In this document: positions 1 to 12,078 of the stretch, piece after piece | Numbering within the stretch: position 1 is the stretch's first letter | How the letters are laid out: each line of letters opens with the position of its first letter | NCBI GenBank assembly: GCA_037074705.1 | Contig: CM073595.1 | Location: 24,717,501-24,781,500 of the forward strand | DNA from: Zhengitettix transpicula | Taxonomy: Eukaryota; Arthropoda; Insecta; Orthoptera; Tetrigidae | DNA: 64,000 nucleotides | Direction: 5' to 3' | The notes under the pieces: model-generated | Databases searched by the model: none | What the model was told of the DNA's origin: nothing | The model's input: only the letters and a program-made list of their open reading frames with translations | Made by a program: the position numbers and the translations under genes

Positions 1-147
1 ATGCACTAATTTAACGAGCCACGTTCAGTCAAATTAACGGATCAGTTTGTGTAGCAAAATTCATTGATATTTGAAGTTTTTGAAACCTAAATAGTTTACG
101 AAAAGGGCCAAACAGGTGTTATAATATACATAATGTACTGTAAACAT

Positions 148-210
148 AGATATATGTATATATATATATATAGATAGATAGATAGATAGATAGATAGATC
201 AATAGATAGA
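148..210. repeat. TA/GATA microsatellite
   Basis: A (TA)n run passes into (GATA)n with a few interruptions. It is a simple-sequence repeat with no coding content; the flanking 211-689 shows no gene or recognisable element. Confidence 0.9.
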
Positions 211-689
211 TTTATTATCTATTAAGAATTTCTCCCGTTTATGTTTAATTAGTTTGCTTATTTTCTCTTTACTCTCATCGATCAACACAAAAAATCCCCT
301 TGTAGTTTCTGCACCTTAAAGACTTCATGATGACTATTTTCAACGATCTTTCTTGTTGGCGGTAAGTGTATACCCGAGTTAACTTTACAATAGTAAGTTG
401 TTCGCCATTTTCAAGAACATTATCAAAGGTCTACTATGAAGAAAACCACATCCACAATAAAATTAAATCAAAGTTTGCACTCAGCTGGAGCTCTCAAATG
501 TAGTTTTTAAAAATCTCAAAATTAAATCGTTTACAAAGAAAACTACTATTCACCTGTTCATCAAGCCTATAAATTAAAACTTCACTCACTAACACTGTGT
601 AATTTAATTTCTAATATAAATTATTATATTCGTTACTTCACGGTCTCCTTTATCAATTTCATTCCGAGTGATATGAATTTATAGTTCTC

Positions 690-881
690 TTTAAATGTGA
701 ACCGATTTGACCTTGAAGCTCTCCCTAGCGCCGTTGAAACTGACTCGAGCGTCATTGTCACATAAAATTGTCCAAGCAGCTGCAGTAAGGGTTTGTTGTC
801 ATTCATCATTGACCATGTGGCAACGATTGTCTTATTGCCTGCTCTCATTCGCTGACAGCCAGAACGGCTCCTATTTGAAAA
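690..881 (+). mobile_element. MITE family 1, copy 1
   Basis: One of four copies of a ~150-190 bp non-autonomous repeat. The element starts with a degraded TTTAAATGTGAACCGATTTG and ends with GAACGGCTCCTATTTGAAA, which are imperfect inverted repeats of one another. The interior holds shared blocks around CTTGAAGCTC, CATTGTCACATAAAAT and CTCATTCGCTGACAG that recur in the other copies. Short open frames on both strands here are by-products of the repeat, not genes. The inverted ends and small size suggest a DNA-transposon MITE; no target duplication could be fixed by eye. Confidence 0.65.
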
Positions 882-2104
882 AACAAATAATTTCCTCTAT
901 TGCCTAACAGTTCACAATTAAGTAGTCCTGCTGATGAATGTCATCTACTTTAAATATAAAATTAATTTATCCTGTTTTATTTTAATAAAATTTTGTTAGT
1001 GAACCGTTAGTACTTTTCCAAACAAATCGTTCCGGCCACTATCGAAAGGATCGGAAGCAATTTTTTCTAGGTTGGAAATATTTGGTGATACGTACGTGAA
1101 AATGCATTATTAGAATAATAAAAGTTGGATAAATTAAATTAGAGGGAATCACCGCGGTTTTGCGCACTTATTAAAAGCGTTAGTGTGTAATGTGTTCGTG
1201 GAATGTTCAGAAACCATTTTGAGTGGCATCAAAGTTAAACTTTACTACTAAATCTATTATCTATGGCCTGTACATATTAATTGTTATTTGAAAAGGTTGC
1301 TGAAGAGCATGAGAAATTTACAAACGTAAGCCTCTGGTTTCACCCTCAAGGTTTGATGGGATTCTTTAGCGTTTTTAATGATAAATATCAATTTCTACAA
1401 GTCGTTCGGAACGTCGCTGTGCCCTGGACTACAGATATACGTTGTAAGTTAGAAACAAAACTGAAATAACTGCTTCTCACTGCGTACGTGAGAAGAATAT
1501 CACAATAAGATCTGCGGAAAGTGTTTTCCAATAAAATTAAGCGGGTTGAGACTTGTGGACGTCATTTCCAACACATGATAATTACACAGGTTAGTTTTGT
1601 AAGGTTCATCTGTATAACTAGAAAATAATATTGGTGATTTATATAGGATGAATTATATTTTTTTTACAGAAAATTTGAATATTGGGCGACGATATATTAA
1701 TCATGTTTTCAGTCTCGGTGACGCCAAATTAATTAGTTTCAGAACGATGAAATAAGTACAAGCGAATACTTCAAGAATTTTACCAAAAGTTGTGTATTAT
1801 TATATATATATGTGACAACCATTAAGATGTAAACTTACGGATTAATTTATTAATTAGAGGTTATTCTGGTAGTAACAGATTTAGAAGTCCTTAGCGTGAA
1901 GTCACGCTATATCGCGTGCAGATCGACTTCGCTAAACCCAACTACTTCTGCAAATACAACTTTAACATATGGAATATAATATGATAATTTTTAATATAAA
2001 GTAAGCATATCCGGTCACGGTATCGAAACGACAAGAGACTTTCACTGATAAATATTAATAATTATAATCGTCCCACATACATTCCTTGTTTACCACTTAG
2101 GGAA
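882..2104. other. No gene seen
   Basis: AT-rich sequence with only short, random-looking open frames. I see no transposase, RNA gene or clear repeat in this stretch. Confidence 0.6.
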
Positions 2105-2119
2105 ATTAAAATTTCCAGT

Positions 2120-2205
2120 TCCACAGAGATTCGATCCAAGGACCATTTCCAAATGATCAGCACAACTGTTTCCATGTTGGCTGGACGACGCATTTATCGG
2201 ACTGG
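2120..2205 (-). repeat. Possible tRNA-derived SINE remnant
   Basis: On the minus strand GGATCGAATCTC resembles a Pol III B box (consensus GGTTCGANTCC), and GTTGTGCTGATCATTTGG lies upstream about where an A box would be. This is weak, and the match could be chance. Confidence 0.25.
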
Positions 2206-2878
2206 CTTAATACAACCGATTTAACTGTTTCGGTATTTTTTTTCAATTTTCTCTTAAGCGTAAACATTTTATTCCAGTTCACGTCCATATTTATCCGCAT
2301 TCAGGAACTGCCAATGGTATGTACAGTCTTCTCAGTTCGGTTTCCTATTATTAGGATTTTTCCTCCGTCCCCAGATTATCCTCTTTAAGATTACCGCATA
2401 TTACTTTTTATGTAATTAGTATTAACAGTTACTAAATTACCATTTCTTTCATATACTGGTTTTCCCCGAAATCTCTGTATAAATTCACAGAAATTCAAAA
2501 ATTATATGAAATTGATAGTGTCCATTAATTAGATTTTGTGGACGCCGAAGATATCAAAGACCCGATCATCAATCAAGCTATTCATTGGTTTCTAGTGCGT
2601 AAGCAATTAGGGCCACTGTCAATCATTTTCATGTAATATTGTCCTTTCTGTAAGGCTAAATGATTTATAGAAATCTCTGTCATTAGCTTCTTATATCTCT
2701 GTTTTTGGTTTTAATTAAATGAAACATACATATTATCTTTTCTACGATATTCGTCCATTCAGTTTATTATGAAAATTTTTTGTCTACCCGCTATTTTCAG
2801 AATAAATAATTTATGTTTGATTTACAATATAAAAGTTTCAAGAATAGATAAATTCCTTTGACAAGCTCAAGCCAGTAA

Positions 2879-2982
2879 AGTATCAGGAAGGGACCGGAGG
2901 AGGAATCTAACCCGTGACCTCCGCTAACCGGGCGGATGCTCTCTCCCACTGACCTACCCATGTCGACTCTAGATCCGGCGCC
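2879..2982 (-). repeat. tRNA-derived SINE, minus copy
   Basis: Reverse-complemented, this reads GTCGACATGGGTAGGTCAGT, then GCCCGGTTAGCGGAGGTCAC and GGGTTAGATTCC before ending near TCCTGATAC. The pattern GTAGNTCAGTGG (A box) and GGTTAGATTCC (B box) with the spacing of a tRNA head points to a tRNA-derived SINE. The same sequence is present at 3077-3186 in the opposite orientation, so the two copies are head to head about 95 bp apart. Confidence 0.65.
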
Positions 2983-3076
2983 AAATTCCACTGCCGTTAT
3001 AATATTTAGGCCATGTAAGAATTGTGATTTAGTAAAAAAAATTGTAGATGAGTCTGCTTCGGGATGGAGGAACCTC

Positions 3077-3186
3077 GCACCGGATCTGGTGTCGACACGA
3101 GTAGCTCAGTGGTGTAGCTTTTGCCCGGGTAGCGGCGGTCACGGAATAGATTCCTGGTCCAGTCGAGATTTTACCATCCTGATACG
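3077..3186 (+). repeat. tRNA-derived SINE, plus copy
   Basis: Contains GAGTAGCTCAGTGGTGTAGC, a good Pol III A-box context, followed by CCCGGGTAGCGGCGGTCACG and ATAGATTCCTGG as a B-box-like block, ending CATCCTGATACG. It is colinear with the inverted copy at 2879-2982 over the whole length. Both are too diverged from a tRNA cloverleaf to be functional tRNAs. Confidence 0.65.
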
Positions 3187-4822
3187 TTAATGTAATAGAT
3201 TTTTCACGGGTCTTACATGGAATAATAATAATAATCCAATATGTCATATCGCTGTAAAGCGTGAAGTGACATATTGTGACTGCGTGGCTCTTCATTGGCA
3301 AAATCAATTTTAAAATCTTTAATAAGCTGTACGTTGAAGACGAGACATTATACCATTCTATATATATAATAGAAATAAATTGAAAAACCCTGTAAGGTCC
3401 CGAAAATTATTTTTATTCCTTAAGACATTCGACGCATATCAATTTTGGGTAATAAAATATTAATTTTGGCGATTTGAACCTGTAAAACCATATAAGTTGA
3501 AACCGGTTTAAACTTGGGTAAAGTTGTGTATGGCGAAATATAAATACTAACAACATTGCACGTAATGATAATATTACATAATTTAAACGTCTTACTGATA
3601 ATACACACGCTGGGATTTCGTGTGTCTGTTTGGAAAGGTTGTGAAGTTGAATTAATTAATTCAAACTGTCAGTGGTCTTATGTTTTTTCTTATTATATCT
3701 AACCTAACATTGCAAAAATAAATATTGCATTTCGTTTATGCATCGATAAAGTGCCTGGAATTATAAATCGAGAAATAGTGTTATTTCTACTACGGTCATC
3801 AGGAAATGGCTTTAGAACGGATGTTGAAGACAGAAATTCCATTATTTTCACTGGTAAAGAACAGAACATGTGTTGTTTCTTACGATATACATTTATTTCC
3901 GTATGAACTTTCACCGTTTTGTCAATGACCGACCTTTGAAATAATTCGGCACGCTGGAAAATAGTCCAAATAGTTGGAACAACTCGGAAAACTTAAGTGA
4001 GAGACAGTCTCGTTGAATTTTGAAGTAGAGGCCCTCATTAACCCTTAGCCTTCTGGTCAAACGGTAAACCCCCAAGTTCTCATCATATGAAAAGACGTAA
4101 ACTTTCACGTCCATATAAAGGTCGCAAATCTTGAGTTGACTGTCGTTCCTCGCTCTCACGTCCAACCGGTTATAGGACAATCCGATTTCAACTTTTTTTA
4201 TTGCTTCAAATTTGGAAACTGCAGAATCAGAGATCATAATGAACGTTAAATAGTTAATTTATATAAATAGACATCACCATGTATGTATGTATGTCACATA
4301 CGCACTAATGGACTGAAACTGACTTTAAATTATAGGACTTTAAATCCATATTCAAAATTATCTTTCGAAACTTAAATTTTTAATCCGGTTTTAAACTAAT
4401 ATTTCTCACCTCCAAATTAATTTAAAAGATTTCCGTTATTTTAAATTGAGATATATTTTTTTTTGCAAAGTTTTTGATGTTTTCTGTGCTACTGTATGCA
4501 GGTAAAGTCCCTTCACTAAGTGTCGGGTAGACAGACGTCTGTGATGCGCAATTCATATCGCTAATTGCCGCTTCCAGGATCCGACTTTCAGGAATTTGAG
4601 AGCAGCATTCTGGAGCCGTGTCACAGTTGCCATTGATTCAGCCACAAATGATGTAACACTTGGATGAATTTGCCAACGAGTCTCTGTTGTGTTCGAAAAC
4701 TGTCACAAATTACGTAATTAGTGTACAATGTTGTCACACCGTGGACTAAAATAAACTCGTTTCAGACATTCTCTTGTACTCGTCTTACTGTTCACACTTA
4801 CAAATGCGTTTAATGAATTTTA
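3187..4822. other. No gene seen
   Basis: AT-rich. A minus-strand open frame of 108 codons at 3911-4237 shows no recognisable domain and I do not support it as a gene. A short (TATG)n run lies near 4280. Confidence 0.55.
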
Positions 4823-5525
4823 TCTATATAATAAAAAGTATGTATATTTGTATGTATGTATTTACGTTAATTTCTATACAGATTTAAACGCGTGGACAGA
4901 TTGCAACAAAAATTGGTAAACATATTATTCGAAACACGAGAAACGGTACTGTGGGGGTGAGAAACCCCTAGCATGAAGGAGGAAAGAATTATAATTAAAA
5001 GTTTCATTTTGAGTTAAATAACTGGGCGCCAAAAGACCATGACGTCACGCGAGACAGAGACGTTACTACGCGACGAACAAAGGAAATAGTTCTTGTTTCT
5101 GTAATGAAATAAAGCAGAAATATTCTTATTTTTTACATAAAGTGAAATTTTATCCAGAAATACTCCACACAATTATAATAAAATCAATAAGAAATATTTT
5201 ACGATCCTTGCGGAAAATGTAAATTAATTTACGTGCATACTAGTGATTCCAATATGGCGAGCATTTGTTTACATTGTGAATCTAGCTAAAAATCAAGGAG
5301 TATATTTGTAAAGAAATTCGGTGGTATGTTTGTTGGGATTGATGAAATAAAATTCCATGTATTTTATAGCTGTTCAAATTATGCACTATCGGTCGAAAGT
5401 ATGTACGGAAATAAAAACAGTTAGATTTCGGTTAAATCAATTCTTCACTATAGATTAATTTAGAATTAAATACTTTTTCGGGTTTATATAAATAAGTACA
5501 CGGGCAACTCCGGGCACACAGCTAG
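4823..5525 (+). mobile_element. Helitron-like non-autonomous element
   Basis: The left end reads TCTATATAATAAAAAGTATG followed by TGTATG repeats and TTTAAACGCGTGGA. The right end reads ACGGGCAACTCCGGGCACAC, then AGCTAG and a T. A 5' TC, a 3' CTAG preceded by a GC-rich GGGCAAC..CCGGG block, and insertion between A and T are marks of Helitrons. The same left end (TCTATATAATAAAAA) occurs at 41743. There is no Rep/helicase coding, so if correct it is a non-autonomous copy of about 0.7 kb. Confidence 0.55.
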
Positions 5526-7330
5526 TTTAAAATAAAAATAGTTCATTATCTAAACGAAATAGATTGTTTACTAGCTACTAAGTTGTATTATCTCATATTA
5601 CACTGAAGAAGTTACCGAAAATAGTTAAATTTAGGTTATGGTTTTCAAAAATTTTGTACTGAACCTATTAAAATTCAGGGTAATGAAATTACGAAATTGA
5701 GTCCTCTGAATGTTCTACCTGCGCACGAGAATGCAACTCGGGGAAGTTACGACTAATATCAGACAATGTAAACACCAAGTGGCAGTTTTCCGCGGAATAA
5801 TTGTTCCCAAAACGGTTTTGAAGATTAAGAACAGTATTCCGTCGCCACTAAAATTTTTCTAGAATTAAAATAGGATAATGAAGTTTTCAACTAGCTTGAA
5901 TCGAGTGGGAAAGTTAGCTAGCAGAAAAAAATTGGAGATGCGCAGGAGAGCAGTTAGTGGTGAGAAATTAGAATTAAATACGCGCTGACAGATGCTAAAG
6001 CGAGGACGATGAACGAATCAATTAGTGGAGAAACGTTGAAGTAAAGTGTAAAATAAAAGATTTTTTTGGAACATTTCCAAGACGAAGATGGGAGATTCCG
6101 TAGAGGTATTAATTTGAAGAGTTAAGAGAAATATGAGATGGAAAGTTATTCTCAAATAATAAACAGGAGTTATGAACCAGTCATCAACGCAAATAATTAC
6201 GAGAAGTGAAATGAGAAGTACCAGATTTGTTGGAGTATTTATACACCCGTTTTGCGTAACACATTCAGGGTTATTTTCTTTATGAAATTGTCATCCGAAT
6301 TGCCTCAACAGATACCGTATTTGAGAATTAAACATCGTAAAACTACTAATGTCGAGCATAATCCTTCGTAAAAAAGAGACACATAACTTTAGCGTTGACT
6401 ACATAGAAATTAAATCATGATGGAAAATGTTAACTCTTATAACTATATTATTATTGCGTGCAATATATTTTTTAAAATACAAATTAAAGGAAAATTATTC
6501 TAACGTTATATTACGTAAATTTCCTCTAGATATTGAAATTCATATTTATAAAACATTGCCCTAAACTTTTATACATCATTATAATCTGTCGAGAAGGGCT
6601 GCATAATATATTATTCAATATTATTTTATTTTAAATTCTGTTTTAATTATTTATTATTAATGAATAAAAGGTTTATAAATAATAAAAAATTTGTTAATTG
6701 GTTGTTAAATATATATTGTTATAATTCAGTATTAATTAAAACATTTCCATATATAGGTAATACATCACAATTTTGTATTTTCTGTTGCCTTACTCCTCTC
6801 TTTTACTCTCACATTCCTTCCTATCTCCCTTCTCTTCTCACTGTCTTTCTGTCCATAACTTCACTTTCCGTCCAACTACATTTTTCCTAACACCTTTCAC
6901 CTCAAATCTTTATTTCCTTGGTATTACTTCTTAATTTGTTAGACTATGAATTAAAAATTTCTAATGTTAACTTTTAGCTTATCGAAGAGATGAAGTAATT
7001 ACTACCAAGAAGACATTTACAGGTCTAAATGAATCCGGTCCATGGGAATTGTGAACGGATATTCTCTGTTCCACAGTTACATGAGCAGTAATGAGCGTTC
7101 CGTTCTGATACAACCTGCAAAGCAACTGTGTGTCACTGGACATTGTTCAGCCTTACACCGTGAGACCGAAATCTATATCTGATTTGTATTATAATTCTAT
7201 ATTGGGACATTTCGTTAAGAAAGTATTCGAAATTACCGATGTCCGGGAGAAAATTGTGATATCCTGTATACTCACTTGCTCTTGATCGTGATTTAAATAT
7301 AAATATAAATATTTATAGGAGTTTGGAAAT
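5526..7330. other. No gene seen
   Basis: AT-rich, with a pyrimidine-rich patch near 6785-6900. No coding or RNA gene could be supported. Confidence 0.6.
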
Positions 7331-7790
7331 ACGAGGGGTGATCCGAAATTAAGGTGAGAAAGCCTGCGGCGATACGTGTACAGTTAATATAATACAATCA
7401 CCCGATGGTACACACAATAAGTTATTTTTCGCTTTAGGCACTTGTCGCTCCGTGGGATGAGTTTTAATATTCCCTCCAGGTAAAAATTGTGTAAATTGTT
7501 CAGATACGTTGTCGCGAAGTGTTTTACCTCCTCGTCTGAAGAGAATTATCGGCCTCCTACGTGCTCCTTCAAGTGAGGAAAAACGTGAAAGTCTGGAGCG
7601 AGGTCCGGGCTGTTGGGTGGGTGGTCGATGAGGTCCCAGCGAAACTGCTTCAACAAAAGGGTGGTCTTCTGGGCTGTATCAGGTCGAGCGTTGCCGTGAA
7701 GGAAGATGACACCCTTGGATAGACTTTCACCTTCTTGTAACCTCAGTTTCTGATTATCCCTATTACCAGACTCACGTAAAAACTTCAAAC
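7331..7790 (-). pseudogene. Mariner transposase, C-terminal remnant
   Basis: Minus-strand translation gives the second half of a mariner-type DDE transposase. Visible motifs are FLHGNARPDTAQKTTLLL (second catalytic Asp region, HDNARPHTA-like, here HGN so the Asp is lost), DHPPNSPDLAPDFHVFPHL (third catalytic region) and, after an in-frame stop, SSDEEVKHFATTYLNNL and FYLEGILKLIPRSDKCL, the usual C-terminal block. The catalytic Asp is replaced and there is a stop after VGGR, so it is dead. ACGAGGGGTGATCCGAAATT at 7331 could be the 3' terminal inverted repeat. The N-terminal half is missing upstream of 7790. Related 3' fragments lie at 55630-55945. Confidence 0.85.
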
Positions 7791-9033
7791 ACCTTATTCA
7801 ATTGAGATCAAGCGCTTTGAAAATATCAGGCACTTTCCACAATACAATTTTTGCACTCTGGTAAGATTAAAAACCATATTGATATTCATTTAACTGTGTC
7901 TTCAATAGTAAAACAGTCTCCTGACCTGTTCGATTTACATATTTCAAATTATAATTTTTTTATTTAAAAAATGTTTGTTGTAATTTTTGTAGATGCAATT
8001 ACCTTCAGCACCCCCATCATTTTCGAATATTTTTTTAAGTTAAAATACGCAAAGTAGCTTCTGAAGGTCATTCTGGTCAGAGTCATCCGTATGATCTGCT
8101 TAACAGAATCAATGGTTGACGGAGCTCGAATCAGATTCTCGGCAGTGTTACTAATAAGCGAGATACCGTTATCTACCTCAAACCTGAAACCTTCGCTCTA
8201 ATCGCCTATTGTGAGTTATTCGGAAACACTTTTTAATAAATGTCCTTCGTCATGAAGGATTAAGCTTAAAGAATTTGGTCATGACCGATGTTCGGCGCTT
8301 CGTCGTTAATAGCGATTAGTGTTCACTACAATCACCTCAATAAAAGTTATTTCTTTTGTCACACACAAAATGGAACATAAAGTCAGTAAAACGCGGCGCA
8401 TTCATTGCGCGGTTCAGCTTCTCGCTAATGCACTGTGAGTTTCCACTTCAAGCGACGGCCGTTTCAGAGTTCAGCCGGTGAATATTTAAAGCAGTTGGCA
8501 CAAGTTTATTTCCAAGTTCCCCAATAAAAAGAATATTGTAATATTCTGACGTATATGTAATAGTTACATATTCTCCGCTGAATTTTATTTTTATTTACTT
8601 AATTTACACCGGGCTGAAGCTCAAGCCGGGAAAATAGAAAATCGAAGAATAAATATCATTCATCACAAATTTATGGATCAACGTTTTCTTGCAAGGAAAT
8701 AAAACGAAGAAAATACAATTCGTGAATTACTTTAATAAACATTTTTGGAGTTTCAACCCGGATCGCAGGTTTAAAAACGAATCGATATCTAACTGCACTG
8801 CCATGAGGTTTCGGGTGGCTGTGACTGAACTAATTATCCAAACTTCCTCATGTAACGCGGCGTTAGTTGAAACGTGGCAACTGTTAATTCAAAAAACCTT
8901 TCATCTGGAAACCCATTTCACGTGGTTATGAGCATCATGATTCATTACAGTGACTATTTCTTACCTGACTGATCAAAATTCAATCGGCGCATTGCTTAAA
9001 TGTCATTTGTGAAGCATTATAATTTTTTTAAAA
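7791..9033. other. No gene seen
   Basis: No coding region or element recognised. An 80-codon plus-strand frame at 8689-8931 has no recognisable domain. Confidence 0.55.
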
Positions 9034-9183
9034 AAATGTGATTAGTTCTGGCTGTCATCGATTGAGAGCAGATAATTAGACAAACGTTGCCACAAGAATG
9101 AATGACAATAATATGTGACGACGTCGCACGGAGATTCGACGGCGCTTGAAGAGCTTCAAGGTTAAATCGGCTCCCATTTGTAA
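9034..9183 (-). mobile_element. MITE family 1, copy 2
   Basis: Reverse complement of the family at 690-881. It carries TTCTGGCTGTCATCGATTGA, CAAACGTTGCCACAAGAATG, the GACGTCGCACG block and CAAGGTTAAATCGGCTCCCA before TTTG. It is shorter than copy 1 by internal deletion. Confidence 0.65.
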
Positions 9184-11225
9184 AGGACTACAGTTTGTTT
9201 CATAAATTCACGTACAACGCTTCGTAAAATCACGTATTACAAATATCACATTCTTTTTATTCCTGCGTTCCATAATGTTTTGTTTTTCTTTTGTATCTGA
9301 AACCTTGTAAGATGGACAAATATTCCAAACATATTGTGTAATTTGTTTAACAAATTCCTAGCATGCATACATGGCACGTATCATAGGCCTCAGCTGCCTT
9401 TTGAGTATGCTACGTTTATGCATTTACTGAAGAAATGCCATTTATGTTATACAAAGTTTTAGTAAAAAATATAAACGTGATCACAAAATGTTAGAAGCTG
9501 TAAATTTCTAAATACAGGTATTATTTTGACAGTTTTAGAAACTTATTGTAACAAAATTCATGTTGTTGCAGCTTGACTCGAACCAAGATCCGGTTGAAAT
9601 TTTACCAATGCATAAACAGGAATTATTTTTAATAGAATACAAATGAAGAACAACAATACGAAACCGATAATAGACTATGTATTTATGAAACTCATTTACA
9701 TAATACTGTTTGTTATATTTGTAACTCAGTAGATAAGTACTGTATATATCGTTTCGTAATTAATTTCACTATGTGGGAAAATACATATTTTTTCCCTGTG
9801 CATGATATTTTTATGTGATTTATTTATTCCACTAGTGCTCGTATGAGGAAATAGTATACGTCATTACATAAGATTACAATATTACTAAATTCAACAAAAA
9901 TTGAAACAGACTCTGATTAATTAATTATTTTACCAAAACTGTAGTTACTTAGATTCTTATATATATAAAAATGTTATTTATGATAATTTCATTAGCATTT
10001 TCACAAAAGGCGATTACTTAAAAGATCAATCATTTAAATAAACAGGTGCATTTCTTTAAACAATTATAATTCAAGTACTCTGGAACTGTTTATCTATCTC
10101 AATAATTTATGATTATATAATTCTAAAGGATATTGTGATATTAGAAAACTAGTAATTTTTTGATACTTGAATTTCTTTAACAAATATTTTGAATAAAATG
10201 GCAAGTTTTAATTAAACTAGACTGTAATTTGGTGTATAAATTATGTATTTATGTGTCTAAAATTCTGATATTAAATATCTGAAAAAAAAACATTCAAAAT
10301 GAGTCATTCAGAAAAATGATCATCAACGAAAGCTGCTGGACCTAGCGCAAATAATCGCGTTATTTTAGGTGTTTAGTGTTCAGGAAGGGGTGCTCAATTT
10401 TTGTGGCGAGGACGAAAAAAAAAATTTTTTCTCATGGCGAAAAAACTTGTATGGAATTAATGCTGATATTTCTTCGGCTTACACTTAACCTTCCTTTACT
10501 TTTCTGAGAAAATAACTGGAGAGATTCCGTTAAATTACTTGCTCGATGGAATTGTCATTACGTTGCAGTTCCATCGTTACGCCAAATTTCTGATTGTGGA
10601 GCGTCACAATACTGGCTTTTCCCGCTAACGCCTTTGTTTTAAGAGCCACTATTGTCCTATGCATCCTGAATAGGCAATGCGTAACTCTTCAGTAACTGAA
10701 AACGGCGATGAAACAAAAGACAGCCCATATAAAGAGTAGTATACGTTATAGGCGCTAAGACAGACGTGCTTATACTTCTGTATATTTTAATGGAAAGTTT
10801 GAAAAGCGACGAAATTGACAAGTATTTACAAGTCACGGAACTATTTTATACTGTATTTATGACCACGGGGCGGAAATGAAAAGGATCATAAGATGAACTT
10901 GTTCCACAGTTACGAAAGCTAACCGCAGTGCGAACCTGATTTAGTCAGCACTGTTCCAATTACAAGCCCTTGCGCACTTCTCATAATGACCACAATTATT
11001 CTCCCCGTTATGTCTAATAATGTGCCACTATTACTACTCAAGACACAATTCTGCTCACTGCCGGAGCATTATGAGATTTGTATCGAACTTTCTGGCACTT
11101 TCCCAGAACATGTAACTCAGTAAAATAAATTTCAAATAAAGTAATATACCCATAAAATATTTTATTTTAACCTCTGTTTTTAATTATAATGAGATATATT
11201 TAACGGCCCATTAATTCAAAAGTTA
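9184..11225. other. No gene seen
   Basis: AT-rich sequence without a supported gene. GGTTCGAGTCA on the minus strand near 9573-9585 resembles an isolated B box but has no partner A box. Confidence 0.55.
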
Positions 11226-11780
11226 ATTAATCAAATATTTTAATTTAACCACGTTACGTTTCGGGACTTATTTGTGCCCTCTTCAGGTTGTGGTCCAACT
11301 GAAAGATTTTCCTGCTTATATAGGTTACGTTTCTACAGTAAATGAATAAAAAAAATCTTGATATGTACACTTTAACTGATTAGATACAATAGTATTTTAT
11401 TTATCTTACTAAATCCAATATCAGAAAATTAAATATTTTGAACATGTATAATAATTTCAATATTTCAATAGAATAACCTGATTTTTAACTCATTTAAAAT
11501 TTCAATAGATAATCGATTGAGCCTGAAACTAATTGAATAAAGTCTAAAAGTAAAAATTAAAAATAATCAGTATTATGTTCGTTAGTAATGTTAAGTAATA
11601 ATATAAAATAAATGTTAATTAATGTTCCAGTTTGCGTAGAAACGTAACAAGTTATCTTCATAGTCAGACTGCGAAAACGTTTATAACAAGAAGACAAATC
11701 TATCACTCGGACCACAGCTTGATAAGGGTACAAATAAGTATCGAAACGTGGCGCTGTAAATTTAAAGAAATTGAATAATA
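11226..11780. mobile_element. Inverted-repeat element with hammerhead-like ends
   Basis: The left arm (about 11226-11336) and right arm (about 11635-11780) are inverted copies of each other. Shared blocks in arm orientation are GTAGAAACGTAAC, GGACCACA, GGGCACAAATAAG (GGGTACAAATAAG on the right) and CGAAACGT. The arms surround about 300 bp of AT-rich DNA without coding capacity. Each arm contains a CTGAAGA...CGAAACGT core (right arm degraded to CTTGATAAG...). The structure fits a MITE or the paired, inverted termini of a deleted Penelope-like element. Confidence 0.5.
11250..11293 (-). ncRNA. Hammerhead-ribozyme-like motif in left arm
   Basis: Minus strand order is CCAC, CTGAAGA, GGGCACAAATAAGTCCC, GAAACGTA, ACGTGG. 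CTGAAGA and GAAA match the conserved hammerhead core (CUGANGA and GAAA). GGG...CCC can form stem II and CCAC/GTGG a stem I with a small bulge. Stem III would be the self-complementary ACGT, which in known Penelope-like hammerheads works as a dimer. Folding has not been computed. Confidence 0.35.
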
Positions 11781-11907
11781 TTACTTTCGAATTATAAAAA
11801 GGGTCTGTTATTAGGTCGTTAAATACATCTTAATAATAATATACCTATTTTTAGATTAGTAGTCACTTTTTAAATGTTCAATTTTTTTATTGCTTAAAAC
11901 TGTAGTT

Positions 11908-12078
11908 TCCTTTAAAATTATAGCCTGTTTGTCCTTGAAACTCTTCCTTGCGCCGGCGAAACAAATTAATGCGACGTTGTCACATGTTATTTTCCTCGCA
12001 AGCTGTCGTTCATTATTAACCATTCTTCTAATTCTCTGCTCTCATTCGCTGACAGATAGAACGGCTCCAATTTGAAAA
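11908..12078 (+). mobile_element. MITE family 1, copy 3
   Basis: Same orientation and order as 690-881: CCTTGAAACTCTTCCTTGCG, GACGTTGTCACATGTTATT, CTCTCATTCGCTGACAG, then GAACGGCTCCAATTTGAAAA as the right end. The left end (TTTAAAATTATAGCCTG) is degraded. Confidence 0.65.

Noticed and set aside
3911..4237. 108-codon minus-strand frame
   Set aside because: No recognised motif, no promoter or splice context; ordinary for chance frames in 64 kb of AT-rich DNA.
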